62,000 nucleotides of DNA, taken from positions 317,459-379,458 of the forward strand of contig MNCI01007684.1 of NCBI GenBank assembly GCA_015680685.1, in the 5' to 3' direction. Positions 12,243 through 23,335 of the stretch are shown one piece after another. The notes beneath the pieces were generated by a model that was not told the origin of the DNA, did not search any database, and saw only the letters and a program-made list of their open reading frames with translations. The DNA is from Gnetum montanum (lineage: Eukaryota > Streptophyta > Gnetopsida > Gnetales > Gnetaceae). Numbering within the stretch: position 1 is the stretch's first letter; every line of letters starts with the position of its first letter. Both the position numbers and the translations under genes were made by a program.

Positions 12243-13116
12243 TGATGAAGTTTCATGATTTGGTTGTGTCAATGAGATGCTGTCGATGTGACCTTGTCAA
12301 CGGGATCTCATTGATGTTATTCAATTGATGCAGGGTTTGATCCATTGATAAAGTACCCTATTTTTCCTATAAATGTACACCTTATGCTACATTTATGACA
12401 TTATTTTCATAAGTTGTAGCAAAGATCTAGTAGTTTTTCTTCCCAAAAGTCAAAATTTTTTCTAAGTGCCCATAGTAGGAGTCAAAGAGTGTATAGATAT
12501 ATATTTGAGCATTATTGTACTTGAGCATTGTAGTGTGTGTGGTAATAAATATGAGCTTTCTAATAAACCTTATAATATTTTTAAATGCATTAATTATTTC
12601 CTTTATGCATTTAATATTTTAAGCAATTTCCTTACATGTTTTAATTAATTAATTAATTAAGCTATATTAAATAGAAATTAATTAAAACACATAAGTATGA
12701 CCATTTCAAGCATACATGTAATGCTTGATAATCCTAGTAACACATAATTTTTGGTAACCCAGTAGTGCTATACATGTTCAGGATGTTTATGAATAGTGGA
12801 AACAAATGCTTATGTTAGGATTAGTTAAGTGTTATCTAGATAGATTAATTTAGTAATTAATTACATATTCTTTATTCTTTATTATTACGCGACTTAGAAC
12901 ATAAAAAGATGAAAATGATAAAAATCATTTGCCTTAGTTATACTTAACCATATCCTTATACTCTCTAGTGTAATTGGAAAGACAACAATTGCAACAATTG
13001 ATTCACCTCCTAGACTAGTATACATTAAAACCTAGAAGTTTTTGGAATTCAATTGGATCATGCATAAACACTTATGGTTCATATGGTTGGACGTAGGATC
13101 TACTTGCCACTTATTA
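12243..13116 (+). repeat. 3' LTR of element 1
   Basis: This 874-bp repeat matches 1283-2178. It keeps a better TATA box (TATAAATG, 12368-12375) and GTAATAAATATGA near 12541. It ends CTTATTA (CTCATCA changed) before the target duplication TTTAC at 13117-13121. Differences from the 5' LTR are many and mostly transitions, so the insertion is old. Confidence 0.92.
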
Positions 13117-13121
13117 TTTAC

Positions 13122-14499
13122 ATTCTAGGCTACATCTTTACCTAGCACCTCAAGATGAAGGGCCTTAAAAAATGTGCTCTTAGTGAGCCTTAATCTAGAT
13201 AGACAAAGATCATCACTAGTAGACTAACCTATGTCCATGATTATGTCTTTATATTTCTTTATATATGTCTTGCTTACAATTGCATTTCTAGTCTCTTGTG
13301 GCTTATATCTGGCTCCATGTGAGTCTTTGATTCATTATGAGATTGCCTTTTGTTGGAGCATCTTATGACTTCATGTGTCTCTTTCTTGACTATTTTTTGT
13401 TTTGGTCTTGCTTTTGGTGCCCTCTTGTGATTTGAGTATGTTTACCCTTATTGTGGGTCATGTAATCCTATTTTTCCCTTCTTTAGATAGGATGTGTTTG
13501 TCCCTTGGGTTTTGTTGTTTCATTTATTTGAATTACATTATTTACCTTGAAGCATTTTATTCTTTTGAGTTGGTACTTTTGAGACCTCAAAGAGGCAAGT
13601 CATTCTTACTATAGATCTGTTACTAGACCTCTTCTTCTTAGATGAGTTCTTTCTTTGGAGATCATGTCTTCTCAGTTGTAGTTTTGGAATATGCATGTTT
13701 GAGTCCTATCCTACTTATTTTTGAGGCCTATTATTCTTAATCTTGGCCTCTCTTTAATTAGTTCAAGAATTGTATTTTTATGCTCTCTCATGGTTTTGAC
13801 AAGACCTCTTATCTTTAATGAGATCAGGTGTTTATAATTGGACATCCTAATTGGTTATGGATTTTTAGAATTTTAAAAATGTTTTAAGTCATCCTTATTG
13901 ATGTGCTCGATTCTTATTTTATGTGTGTATCTTGACTACCCATGTGTGCTCTTGTATGATGGATTTCTATGCATGTGGTTAAGGTGTTACTCTTTGTAGG
14001 ATTTCGAGAATGTTATATCTCTTTAGTTTTTGATTATGCAGAATGGTTACATTGTATGACTTTTGTGTTGCATATGATCCTTGCTATTTTTTTTTTGTTT
14101 TTGAGTTATTATCTCAAACTTGCAGATAGCATAAGGGAAAAAATGTTGGTAGAGTAGGAAACTCAAATTAAATTCTATGAGCATTATGTCTTGAGGGAAA
14201 GTAAGTACTCCTGAGATCATAATTAATTGATTACCTAGTCTGAGATTAATGATATTTGGATGTGGGTTTGTTAGTAATGATGTTGTATTAGAACATGTAG
14301 ATGCATCATGATTTGTTTGTCTCTCAGTGCTTTAGGTGAGCACTTACAAAGGATTATGGTTAAGTTTGAATACCTTTAGATATTTGGATGACTAGAAGGC
14401 ATGAAACAATATCCTTGGCCTTGCTAGATACTAATGGCCTTAGAGTGGCCAATGCCTCAAGATTCCATTGTGGTAGGTGATGGATCTTCTAATAGCACA
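13122..14499. other. Anonymous AT-rich DNA
   Basis: T-rich on the + strand between element 1 and the pararetrovirus cluster. Short + frames (13402-13614, 13969-14157) are Leu/Phe/Tyr-rich low-complexity translations without a recognisable domain. Nothing further seen. Confidence 0.5.
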
Positions 14500-15350
14500 C
14501 TAGCATCACTCATTTAATACCTTTATGTTCCACTCCACTAGTAGATTTTAGTGGCATCAATGTTGTAGTTGAAAGTATATGCTTAGAGACAAGTTTTCAA
14601 ATCAAAACTATGTAACTTTGCTCTTCCTCCTATTGGCTTGAAACGTTAGCCTAATATTGGACTTAGGTGGTGTATCCTCAAATTTATTAGACTTATGTAT
14701 TGACCTAGATCTATGCCTAGGGTGTGTGAAAGGGTCTTATTCTACAAAATTAGGAGGTTTTAGTTGTACCTAATACTACCTTCTACTAGGTTGAGATTTC
14801 TTAGATCTAAGGTATTCATAACATTCTTCTTAGAGATCTGTTAGATCTAGATAAAGGGTATAAACTAGAAGTTCTTCTATGTTTATGTGCATAATGTATT
14901 CTAAATTTGTTGTCCCAACATGTACTACTTGCTATCCTAAAGGCAAAATTTTTTTTATTCTAGTAGTATCAAACAATTTAAATACTAAATGAGTTTTTAT
15001 GATAGCATAAATACTATTTTGTACCATATCAAGCAAAATATAGACAATAAGCATTAAACTAGAAAGAAAATTTGTATCATGTAAGGAAAGAGTAAATTTT
15101 GGAACTATAACCACCAAAGCATTAGTTTCTAACTATCCTTTTGCTTCTATGATAATGGTGTCTTTAAAGTTTTTAAAATGCCTATCAATTAAAGCAATCT
15201 AATAAGGATTATGGAGTCGATAATTAAAATGGGGTTGAATGTGGACATCAATTTCAATAACATGAATATAATTGTAACCATCATCAATCCAACTCTCTAC
15301 CTCCACCAAGGAGAAGAATGTGAAGGATACAGGACAAAGGCTGAATATGG
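14500..15350 (-). pseudogene. Endogenous pararetrovirus movement-protein relic
   Basis: Read leftwards on the - strand, it follows the primer site at 15691-15704, where Caulimoviridae place their first ORF. The frame contains HNPY.IALIDRHFKNFKDT and ALVVIVPKFTLSLHDTNFLS (open from 15117 to 14932, ending KKILPLG). These fit the 30K-superfamily movement protein, which opens plasmodesmata. The continuation has THPRHRSRSIHKS and SNIRLTFQANRRK near 14650-14730, typical of the basic C-terminal end. Several stops break it. The + frame at 15211-15465 is a shadow. Family call is by pattern recognition. Confidence 0.65.
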
Positions 15351-15690
15351 AGATCTACGAATAACATTCCAAAATGTGCATGCTACTAAGGCTTTGTGTA
15401 AATTCACTCAAAGAATAAGAATAGATCTATTTTTGTTTTTGAATCGGAGGATAAGAAATATCTAATAGGCTATTACAAAGTTGTGATAAACAAGTAACGT
15501 AAGAGTAGTTACGAGTGGGACTTGAGAGAGTTCTAGATAAAGATGCCATGGGTGTTGAGGAAGATGTCAATCATTGCCTCTCAATGTGCATCTTACATGC
15601 TTGTCCATCGGCCTTTAATGTTCATCTTATGAAGTCGATGATCTACAAGTCATAGCTTTAACAACATGATGTGACGAACACTGAGCAACT

Positions 15691-15704
15691 TGGCTTCGAT
15701 ACCA
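15691..15704 (-). other. tRNA-Met-type primer site (pararetrovirus)
   Basis: On the - strand the sequence is TGGTATCGAAGCCA, close to TGGTATCAGAGCCA, the complement of the initiator tRNA-Met 3' end used by Caulimoviridae. It lies downstream of the TATA and poly(A) signals and upstream of the movement-protein relic, with no LTR end (CA) beside it. That argues for a pararetrovirus rather than an LTR element. Confidence 0.7.
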
Positions 15705-15789
15705 CTCTATACCCGGATCAACTTTCTCACACCTTTCTCTCAAAAATTTGTTACTCACAACCTAGTTTTAGCAAATGAAAGTACTCTTC

Positions 15790-15795
15790 TTTATT
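15790..15795 (-). terminator. Poly(A) signal, - arm
   Basis: AATAAA on the - strand in TGTGCAATAAAG. It is conserved with 23330-23335 in the + arm and lies about 120 bp downstream of the TATA box. Confidence 0.65.
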
Positions 15796-15914
15796 GCACA
15801 TAGAGATTTACAACAAAGACCTTAGGGTTTCTTGAACCAAGAATTCTTTGAAGGAGTGATGCACTTCACTTCAAATCTCTTTGCGTCGATGCATCTAAGG
15901 GTGCTACAAACATC

Positions 15915-15922
15915 TATTTACA
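15915..15922 (-). promoter_or_regulatory. TATA box of pararetrovirus promoter, - arm
   Basis: - strand TGTAAATA in CTCCTGTAAATAGAT. The + arm keeps the better CTCCTATAAATAGAT at 23200-23213. It is probably the start of the genome-length transcript. Confidence 0.55.
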
Positions 15923-16082
15923 GGAGAAGAGTGAAGCTTCTCAACCTTTACTAGTGCATGATAACTCACTGTGTACTGACACTAGATAAGGATGACAACT
16001 ATTAATATAGAGACATGCACTAGCTATAGTGCAAGCACTAACTACAATAATTTACATTATTGTATCATCTTTTGAGTTATCC

Positions 16083-16961
16083 TCATGAAGTAGGAGTATG
16101 AGCATCATCATCATCATCTATATTGGAGGATGTGTCAAATAAAGAAAAAGTATAGTTGGCCTCTATGCTGATTAGATACAACATATTTTTGTACCCTCCA
16201 TAATTATAATATTCTCTAATGCAGAGATCTTGGCTGTACAACTCTAAAGTAGTGGAAACCCATTGATCTTGCTGGTAATGTGTTTGGATGTCATAGGCAT
16301 TTGCATTGTAAATGTCTTGGTAGAATGCATGCCCCTAAGAGTTCATCTAGTTAATTCATTTTGAATAACAAGACACTAGGAAATAGATAGGTGCAGTGGA
16401 TTGCTACAAGAAATGCCAACCTCTTGATTGAGCATTGTCGTAATAAAGGAAATCACCATGATGTTCTATAAGGTGGTGGTACAAATTCCTTGGGTATCTG
16501 GTAGACATATGAGTAGGGGAATGACCAAACTTAGCCCACCATAACCAAAAGGCTATAGAATTAGTTTCAAAAAAACTAGAGGAATTTAATTTGATTTTAG
16601 ACATATTATATTCATCTAGTTGGTAGTAAGGCCATTCTAGGTTTTGGGATGAATAAAGTGTGTCAAAATCAAGCAAGTTAATCTCGATATATGTCATTAT
16701 ATTCACATAAGGAGGAATCTCATAAGGGATATAGAGTTTATCATAGGTGGTATAAACTTCTTGGACAATGGTAGTGTAAGGTAAAAGAGTTTTATTAACA
16801 TCAACAAACCCTTCCCATGCTAAAGCATGGTGAGACCAATAGGTAATTTGCTCCAAAATTGGCATAGAGAGTTCATTTGCTTTACAAGGTCTAATGCATC
16901 TAGTAGAGTGCATAGTCCACCCTTCATCTTGGAACATATCTATATACAATATAAGAAACAA
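16083..16961 (-). pseudogene. Downstream ORF (after RNase H) of pararetrovirus, - arm
   Basis: Open from 16961 to 16404 (185 codons), the longest open frame in the window. The readable product starts MFQDEGWTMHSTRCIRPCKA (inner Met) and includes NEWPYYQ-type and FWLWWAKFGHSPTHM stretches. A TAG near 16404 interrupts it; similarity to the + arm continues to an acidic end (DDDDDAHTPTS) and stop at 16083-16085. It sits between RNase H and the promoter, like the extra 3' ORF of some Caulimoviridae. Function unknown. That both copies remain alignable over about 285 codons supports a real protein in the ancestor. Confidence 0.7.
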
Positions 16962-16984
16962 ATACTCAAATAAACATTAGTGCT

Positions 16985-17270
16985 CACAGAGATTAAACTC
17001 TCTAATGAGATAATTAGCTACACTATTATGCTTACCATTTATAAACTGTGTTTTAAACTTGAAATTAGCAAGAAACAATGTCCACTAGATTAATTTAGTA
17101 TGGGCTACCTTAGTCAAGGATTTTACACTCAGGTATTTCTCAAAATGTTTTAAGTTGCTACAAATTATAAATTTCATTTCTTGCAGGAATAATTTGAATT
17201 TCTCTAAACCTTTAGACTCTTCTTCATACTATTATCATTGTTCACTAGTTTCTTAAACCTATAATTGTTC
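16985..17270 (-). pseudogene. RNase H C-terminal relic, - arm
   Basis: On the - strand: LEKFKLFLQEMKFIICSNL, KHFEKYLSVKSLTKVAHTKL, LFLANFKFKTQFINGKHNSV and NYLIREFNLCEH, then stop and the downstream ORF. The pattern (FINGKHN..AD.L.REF) is the end of a retroelement RNase H. It matches the + arm at 21880-22160. Confidence 0.75.
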
Positions 17271-17690
17271 TAGCTCATGAGTGGCCCACTGGATGAATGT
17301 CTGCAGTTGTTTCATCCAGTTTCATCCAATGTTGTCTCCAGACATATTTTTCTAAATTAGAATATCTAGGAGATTGTTGAGGGTAATCTGAGTTTTGGGA
17401 TTTTGTTGAATCAAAATCCTTGACTTTCATCAATTTTTCTAATTCTTCTAAGTCTTCTTTAGTAATATTTAAAGGTTGTGAATCTAGGAGACTTGTTGGT
17501 GCTTGAACTATTGTTTAAACCATTTTACTTCTTCCATTTTCAATTGAAGCTCTCTTTAAATAGCTAAGTATTTACGAATATTATCTATTGGTACATTTTC
17601 TAATTTTTTTTCTAATTTTCCAACCTAAGATTTCATTTCTAGGTACATAGGTTCATCTTTGGGTTTGGTTGGTGTTAGATAGGATTTATG
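17271..17690 (-). pseudogene. Coat-protein C-terminal / linker relic with PR-RT deletion, - arm
   Basis: The - strand reads from the basic coat-protein tail through EPMYLEMKS and VGKLEKKLENVPIDNIRKYL (likely coiled coil) to a short stretch with YPQQSPRYSNLEKYVW, then straight into RNase H. Protease and polymerase domains would need over 1 kb here and are absent. Confidence 0.55.
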
Positions 17691-19000
17691 AGGTTTTCAA
17701 GACCTATGAGATCGAGAAGAGGACCTAGAAGAGGATGGACAATTCATATTGTTGTAATAAATGATTTCTAAATTATCATAATTTGTAGCATACTCCCTCC
17801 CATGGGAAAAAGAAGGATTAGGATTTGAGACATACTTAGGATTTGTATTGATTAGGCCATTAGTATATTCATCTAAAGAATGAAGAAGGATATCACCTCG
17901 TTGGAAAGGAATATTATCATTTTCAATAAACTCATAAAACTATTTAGACAAATTTACTTTCATAGGATAATGATCCTTACAAGGTCATTCCTGAGAAAAG
18001 TGAGATCCTTTACATAAGAAACATTTTACGTTTTTGTTGGGAATCTTGTTTTTTCACCTCTTAAACATTCCTCTAAATCTACATGTTTGTTGGATAGGTG
18101 GAAATTTACATTGCCACTATTGCTAAGGATTGCAAAACTTTCATCTTGGTTTTTTGGTTTTATAGTAAGAAGATGATTTCATATATTTCTCCTCAAGGCA
18201 TAATTTTAAACATAAAGATTTACCTAATTTATTATTTAATTCTTTTATTTGTCATTGTGCCTATTGGGCATAACAGATATGTCTATTAATGTCTATGATA
18301 AATTGGTGGATGATAGCAAAACTCATTTAAGCTTCAACTCAATTTTGTCATTTTAATTTTGCTAAATACTTATTACAAAAAAGCTGGGAAAGCCAACCTA
18401 TGAGATTTTCTTTTGAACCTATTTCATGTGTCAATTTTCCATAGTAATATAGTTGTTTCATTTCATCTAGGAAATTATTTAGATCTTTCATTTGGTAAAT
18501 TCAGGCTTTGTAATACTTATCTCGGTAAACATTATCTTGAATTTCTTTATCTCTAGTGAATTCTTTAATAATAGCATTTAAAAAGAGAATTACAAGAGCA
18601 TTAGTTAATTTTCATTTTATGTTATCTAGAATATGATTCCACCATCTACATAAAATACCTCTAAAGTTATACATAGCATTCTAGATAGCCATTTTTGATT
18701 CTTTATGCTTTAACAATATTTGAATTAAGAGGTTGCTTTAGATTACATCCACTGTGTCTTGTCTACCTTTAAGACCTTTTCCATCCATGGAGAAAGTTAG
18801 AAACTTATCTCATGACTTTCTTACTTGTATTGTTGAGAAATCAATAGGATTTTCTTGATAACTACCACCTATTTATTTTAAAAACATTTCTTCTTCACTA
18901 TTTAGTGAAGCTTCCTTTGATGAGTCTATGTCTAAATCTAACCTAATCCTAGGTCCAGTATGTGCACTAATAATCTTTTCTTTACCTTGCTTTTTCTTGG
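17691..19000 (-). pseudogene. Coat-protein relic, tandem copy 2
   Basis: The - strand carries a Lys-rich region then a zinc knuckle CFLCKGSHFSQE with the last Cys changed to a stop (about 17985-18025; spacing C-x2-C-x3-H-x4-C), then HYPMKVN and a Ser/Arg tail (SSSRSSSRSHRS near 17705-17740). Upstream lies the LCLELCPKEKYI type block seen better in copy 1. The order fits the gag-like coat protein of Caulimoviridae. Stops are frequent. Confidence 0.65.
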
Positions 19001-19722
19001 GCTCTATACCTAGCTCTATGAGATTTTCTACAAGGAGGAGGTGATCTTGACAAAGGTAAGTTTGATTTTTATTGTCTTGAGGAGCTTGTTTGTTTTGGTA
19101 CCCAGATTTGGTGCATCAGGATGACATAATTTTTTATGGCTTCTAAAGTGGCACTTTGCCTATGTGTACTATCTCCAATATGCTAGTTTACCCAATTTTG
19201 TAGTTAGATAGTGTCACATGAAGTAGTGATAGATTTCTTAAATGATAAAGTATAAATTGCTTTGTTTGGGGCCTTTTCTTCATTTATGTTGATGTGCAAT
19301 AAAGCATCACACTTAGTACAATGATAATGACTTTCTACTTTTCTAATTGATGTATGTGGACAAGAAGGATCTTCAAAAGTTACAGAGGAGGTCACCTCTT
19401 GTTCTTCTAAACTTGTCATAGAAGTCTATTCTACTTCCTCTAACATAGCTTTTTTTTTCTAAGGAAGAGGTCCTAGGACTTATTCTACATCCATTTTGAT
19501 GTTTATTTATTTAAAGATTTTAGCAAATTTTTCCGTTGCTTCTATTTTCTTTTCTATCTTTGATTCTAACTCTTGTTGTGTTTGTGTGATAGGTAAACAA
19601 CAAGTTTTAATTTATGTTCTATGGATTAGATCTAATGGGTTGGAGATAGGAGGAAATAATGGTTTTGACCTAGATCTACACCTAGGGTGTGTGAAAGGAT
19701 CTTGTTCTACAAAGCGAGACTT
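19001..19722 (-). pseudogene. Coat-protein N-terminal region, tandem copy 2
   Basis: An open frame at 19419-19204 reads MTSLEEQEVTSSVTFEDPSC then PHTSIRKVESHYHCTKCDAL, with a Cys/His cluster (HYHCTKC). Upstream, PLFPPISNPLDLIHR and CCLPITQTQQE lead back to FVEQDPFTHPRCRSRSKP, which also occurs in the movement-protein relic at 14690-14730. The tandem duplication joins this stretch directly to the Ser/Arg tail of copy 1. Confidence 0.6.
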
Positions 19723-20960
19723 ATGAGATCAAGAAGAGGATCTACAAGAGGATGCACAATTCATATTCTTGTGATAAACAATGTCAGAATGACTAGAATC
19801 AGGAGACTTAGGATCCATATTGATCAAGCCATTAGTATATTCATTTGAAGAATAAATAAGGATATCACCTTGTTGGAAAGGAATATTATCATTATCAATA
19901 AACTCATAAAACTATTCAGACAAATTATGATTAACAAGAAAATTTACTTCCATAGGATAATGATCCTTATGAGGGCATTCCTGAGAAAACTAAGGTCCTT
20001 TGCATAAGGAACATTTTATGTCTTTGTGAGGGATCTTGTTTTATCATTGCTTAAACATTCCTCTAAATATATGTGTTTGTTGGTAGGTGGAAATTTGTGT
20101 TTCCACTATTGTTAAGGTCTATGAAACTTTTTTCGTGGTTTTTTGGTTTTATAGCAAGAAGATGATTTTATATATTTCTCCTTAGGGCATAATTCTAAAC
20201 ATAAAGATTTACCTAATTTATTATTTAATTTTTTTATTTGGTGTTGTTCCTGTTGGTCATATCAGATATTTCTATTAATGTCTATGATAAATTGGTAGAT
20301 GGAAGCAAAACTCATTTTAGCTGGAACTTGATTTTGTCATTTTAGTTTTACTAAATACTTATTATAAAATGGTTTGGGGAAATAACCTATGAGATGTTCT
20401 TTTGTGCCTATTTCATGTGTTAATTTTCGACAGTAATATAGTTGTTCCATTTCATCTAGGAAATTATGTAGATCTTGTATTTGGTAAGGCAAGCTTTGTA
20501 ATACCTATCTTAGTAAACATTATCTTGACTTTTTTTTTATCTCCAATGAATTCTTTAATAATAGCATTTAAAAAGAGAATCACAGGAGTATTAGTCAATT
20601 TTTGTTTTATGTTATCTAGAATATGATTCCACCATCTATGTAAAATACCTCTAAAGTTATACAAGCATTCTAGAAAGCCATTTTTGATTCTTTATGCTCT
20701 ACCAATATTTGAACTAAGAGGCAGCTTTGGATTGCATCTACAATGTATTGTCTACCTTTAAGATCTTTTTCATCCATGGAGATAGTTGGAAACTTATCTC
20801 TTGACTTCCTTACCTATATTACTAAGAAATTGATAGGATTTTCTTGATAACTACCACCTATTTGTTTTAACAACATTTCTTCTTCACTATTTAGTGAAGC
20901 TTCCTTTGATGAGTCTGTGTCTAGATCTAACTTAATCCTAGGTCCAGTATTTTCACTAAT
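19723..20960 (-). pseudogene. Coat-protein relic, tandem copy 1
   Basis: The best preserved copy. The - strand reads LHNFLDEMEQLYYCRKLTHE, IGYFPKPFYNKYLVKLK, SFASIYQFIIDINRN, LCLELCPKEKYIKSSSCYK, a basic stretch (KTKKPRKKF), then the knuckle CSLCKGP.FSQECPHKDHYP (about 19965-20015). It is offset from copy 2 by about 1990 bp. Knuckle plus preceding Lys-rich block is the usual layout of pararetrovirus coat proteins. Shadow frames at 20402-20664 are ignored. Confidence 0.68.
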
Positions 20961-21189
20961 GATCTTTCCTTTACATTTCCTTGCTTTTTCATGAGCTCTA
21001 TACCTACCTCTATGAGATTTTCCACAAGGAAGAGGTGATCCTGAGAATGGTAAGTTTGATTTTGATTGTCTTGAAGAGACTATTTTTTTGGGACCTAGAT
21101 TTGCTACATCTATTTGACATCATTTTTATGGCTTCTAAAGTGGCACTTGGCCTATGTGTACTATCTAATAAATTACCAATATACTAGTT

Positions 21190-21705
21190 TGCCTAATTTT
21201 GTAGTTGGATAGTGTCACATGGGGTAGTGATATATTTTTTAAATGGTAAAGTATAAATTGCTTCATTTTGGGCCTTTTCTTCATTCATGTTGATGTGTAA
21301 TAAAGCATCACACATAGTACAATGATAATGGCTTTCTACTTTTTTGATTAATGTATGTGGACAAGAAGGGTCTCCAGAACTTATATAGGAGGTCAACTCT
21401 AGTTCTTCTAAGCTTGTTGTAGAAGCCTATTCTACTTCCTCTAACATAGCTTTTCCTTTTTTGAGGAAGAGATCCTAGAACTTGTTCTAAATTCATTTTG
21501 AAGTTTAGCTATTTAAATATGTAGCCATTTTTTCTGCTGCTTCTATTATCTTTTCTATCTCTGATTTTGACTCTTGTTTTGTTTGTATGATAGGTAAACA
21601 ACAAGTTTTAGTTTGTGATCTAGGGATCAAATCTAAAGGGTTGGAGATAGGGGGGAAATGGTTTTGACATCGATTTATGCATAGGATGTGTGAAAGGAAG
21701 AAGAC
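21190..21705 (-). pseudogene. Coat-protein N-terminal region, tandem copy 1
   Basis: Open stretches at 21396-21193 (SCPHTLIKKVESHYHCTMCD) and 21708-21505 (FPPISNPLDLIPR, CCLPIIQTKQE, EKIIEAAEKMATYLN) mirror copy 2. The copy ends at the junction with the + arm near 21700. Confidence 0.6.
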
Positions 21706-21870
21706 CAACCAAACCCTAAGTAAATAATTTCAATAGAAAAAGGAAGAAGAAAAATGGTTTAAACAACAATTCAAGCATCAGTAAGTCTTCCTAGATTCAT
21801 AACATTTAAATAGTATTGAAGAAGACCTAGATTAAGTAGGTCATATTAGCAGGTATGCCTCTGGTAAGTT
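21700..21870 (+). pseudogene. Coat-protein tail fragment, + arm, joined to RNase H
   Basis: The + strand CCAACCAAACCCTAAG and ATGGTTTAAACAACAATTC stretches match the - strand of 17480-17660. A deletion then joins it to RNase H. The deletion endpoint differs from that of the - arm. Confidence 0.6.
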
Positions 21871-22163
21871 TTCTCTAAACCATCTAAATTATCATAACAT
21901 GCATAAGGAATTATTAGCTATTATAAAAGGTTTAGAAAAATTAAAATTATTCTTGTAGGAAAAGAAATTCATAATCCATAGTGACTTAAAACATTTTGAG
22001 AAATACTTTAGTGTAAAATCATTAAATAAAATAGTCCATACTAGATTACTTTGGTGGGCATTGTTTCTTGCTAATTTCAATTTTGAAACATAGTTTATAA
22101 ATGGTAAGCATAATAGTTTAGTTGATTGTCTGACCAAAGAGTTTAATCTCTTTGAGCACTAAT
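21870..22163 (+). pseudogene. RNase H relic, + arm
   Basis: The + strand reads RYASGKFSLNHLNYHNMHKE, LLAIIKGLEKLKLFL, KKFIIHSDLKHFEKYFSVKS, RLLWWALFLANFNFE, FINGKHNSLVDCLTKEF and NLFEH. It begins further upstream in the domain than the - arm copy. It includes the KELLAI helix and the HSD catalytic Asp block of retroelement RNase H. Two in-frame stops interrupt it. The - frame 21892-22137 is a shadow. Confidence 0.78.
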
Positions 22164-22201
22164 TTTTGTTTTAGTGTTTATTTCTTATATTGTATATAGA
22201 T

Positions 22202-23042
22202 ATGTTACAAGATGAAGGATGGACTATGCACTCTACCAGACACATTAAACCTTGTAGAGAAAATGAACTCTCTATGTGAGTTCTAGAACAAATTGCCTAT
22301 CAGACTTACCATGCTTTAGGGAAGGGTTTGTTGATGTTAATAAAACTCTTTCACCTTATACTGCCATTATCAAAAACATGTATACTACCTATAATGAACT
22401 CTATACCCGTAATGAGATTCCTCCTCATGTGAAATTAATGAAATATATTGAGATTTATCTCCTTGAGTTTGACATACTCTATTCACCGCAAAACTTGCAA
22501 TGGCCTTACTACCAACTAGTTGAATATCATATGTATTAAATTCCTCTAATTTTTCTAAAATTGATTCTATAGCCTTCTGGTCATGGTGGGCTAATTTTGG
22601 TTATTCTCCTATCCATATCCCTATCGAATACCAAAGGAATTTGTACCACTACCTTACAGAACATCATGGTGATTTCCTTTATTATGGCAATGCTCAATAA
22701 AGAGGTTGGCATTTCTTGTAGTAGTCCACCACACCAATCTATTTCTTGGTGTCCTATTTTTCAAAAATAATTAACTGATTGGACTCTTGGGAACATGCAT
22801 TTTACCAAGACATTTACACTACAAATGCATATGACATCCAAACACATTGCTACCAACATTAGTTGGTTCCCACTACTTTAGAATTATACAACCAAGATCT
22901 CCACATCAGAGAATATTATAATTATGGAGGGTACAAAAAGGTGTTGTATCTAGCTAGCACAGAGGCTTACTATATTTTTTCTTTATTCAACACACCCTCC
23001 CATACATATGATGATGATGATGTTCTTACTCCTATTCCATGA
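22202..23042 (+). pseudogene. Downstream ORF (after RNase H) of pararetrovirus, + arm
   Basis: Starts MLQDEGWTMHSTRHIKPC at 22202, matching the - arm. A TGA near 22277 and a frameshift near 22538 break it; the second half continues FYQDIYTTNAYDIQTH and EYYNYGGYKKVLYLASTEA to an acidic DDDD end and TGA at 23040-23042. The codon-level match with the - arm despite many substitutions suggests the ancestral ORF coded for about 285 residues. No known domain recognised. Confidence 0.68.
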
Positions 23043-23202
23043 TGATAGTTGGAAAGATGGCATAATAATGTAAATTACTATAGTTAGTGCTTTCACTATA
23101 GCTAGTGCATGTCTTTGTATTAACAATTTTCATCCTTATCTAGTGTCAGTGTGCAATGAGTCATCATGCACTAATAAAGGTCAAGAAGCTTTGCTCTTCT
23201 CC

Positions 23203-23210
23203 TATAAATA
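23203..23210 (+). promoter_or_regulatory. TATA box of pararetrovirus promoter, + arm
   Basis: TATAAATA in TCTCCTATAAATAGATT, 160 bp after the downstream ORF and 120 bp before the poly(A) signal. This is the usual arrangement for a pararetrovirus genome-length RNA. Confidence 0.65.
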
Positions 23211-23329
23211 GATTATTGTAGCACCCTTAGAGGCATCAAGGAAAAAAGATCTCAAGTGAAGTGCATTGCTCCTTCAAAGAATTCTTGCTTCAAGCATCCC
23301 TAAGGTTTCTAGTATAAAGCTCTATGTGC

Positions 23330-23335
23330 AATAAA
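23330..23335 (+). terminator. Poly(A) signal, + arm
   Basis: AATAAA in ATGTGCAATAAAGAAGT, conserved in the - arm. Similarity between arms stops near 23414, just before the place where the - arm has its primer site. Confidence 0.65.

Larger units (their letters stand above)
1283..13116 (+). mobile_element. Gypsy element 1: Athila/Tat-like LTR retrotransposon, decayed
   Basis: The element is about 11.8 kb. It is bounded by LTRs starting TGATGA and ending CTCATCA (CTTATTA in the 3' copy) and flanked by a perfect 5-bp target duplication TTTAC at 1278-1282 and 13117-13121. The order is 5' LTR, tRNA-Asp-type primer site, gag, protease, RT, RNase H, integrase, a long 3' region with an extra ORF, polypurine tract, 3' LTR. 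PR-RT-RH-INT order places it in Ty3/gypsy; the tRNA-Asp primer, the length and the 3' extra ORF fit the Athila/Tat group. All domains carry many stops, so it cannot move by itself. Confidence 0.93.

Noticed and set aside
13122-14499. Host gene in the T-rich stretch
   Set aside because: The short + frames are hydrophobic low-complexity translations with no splice pattern or domain.
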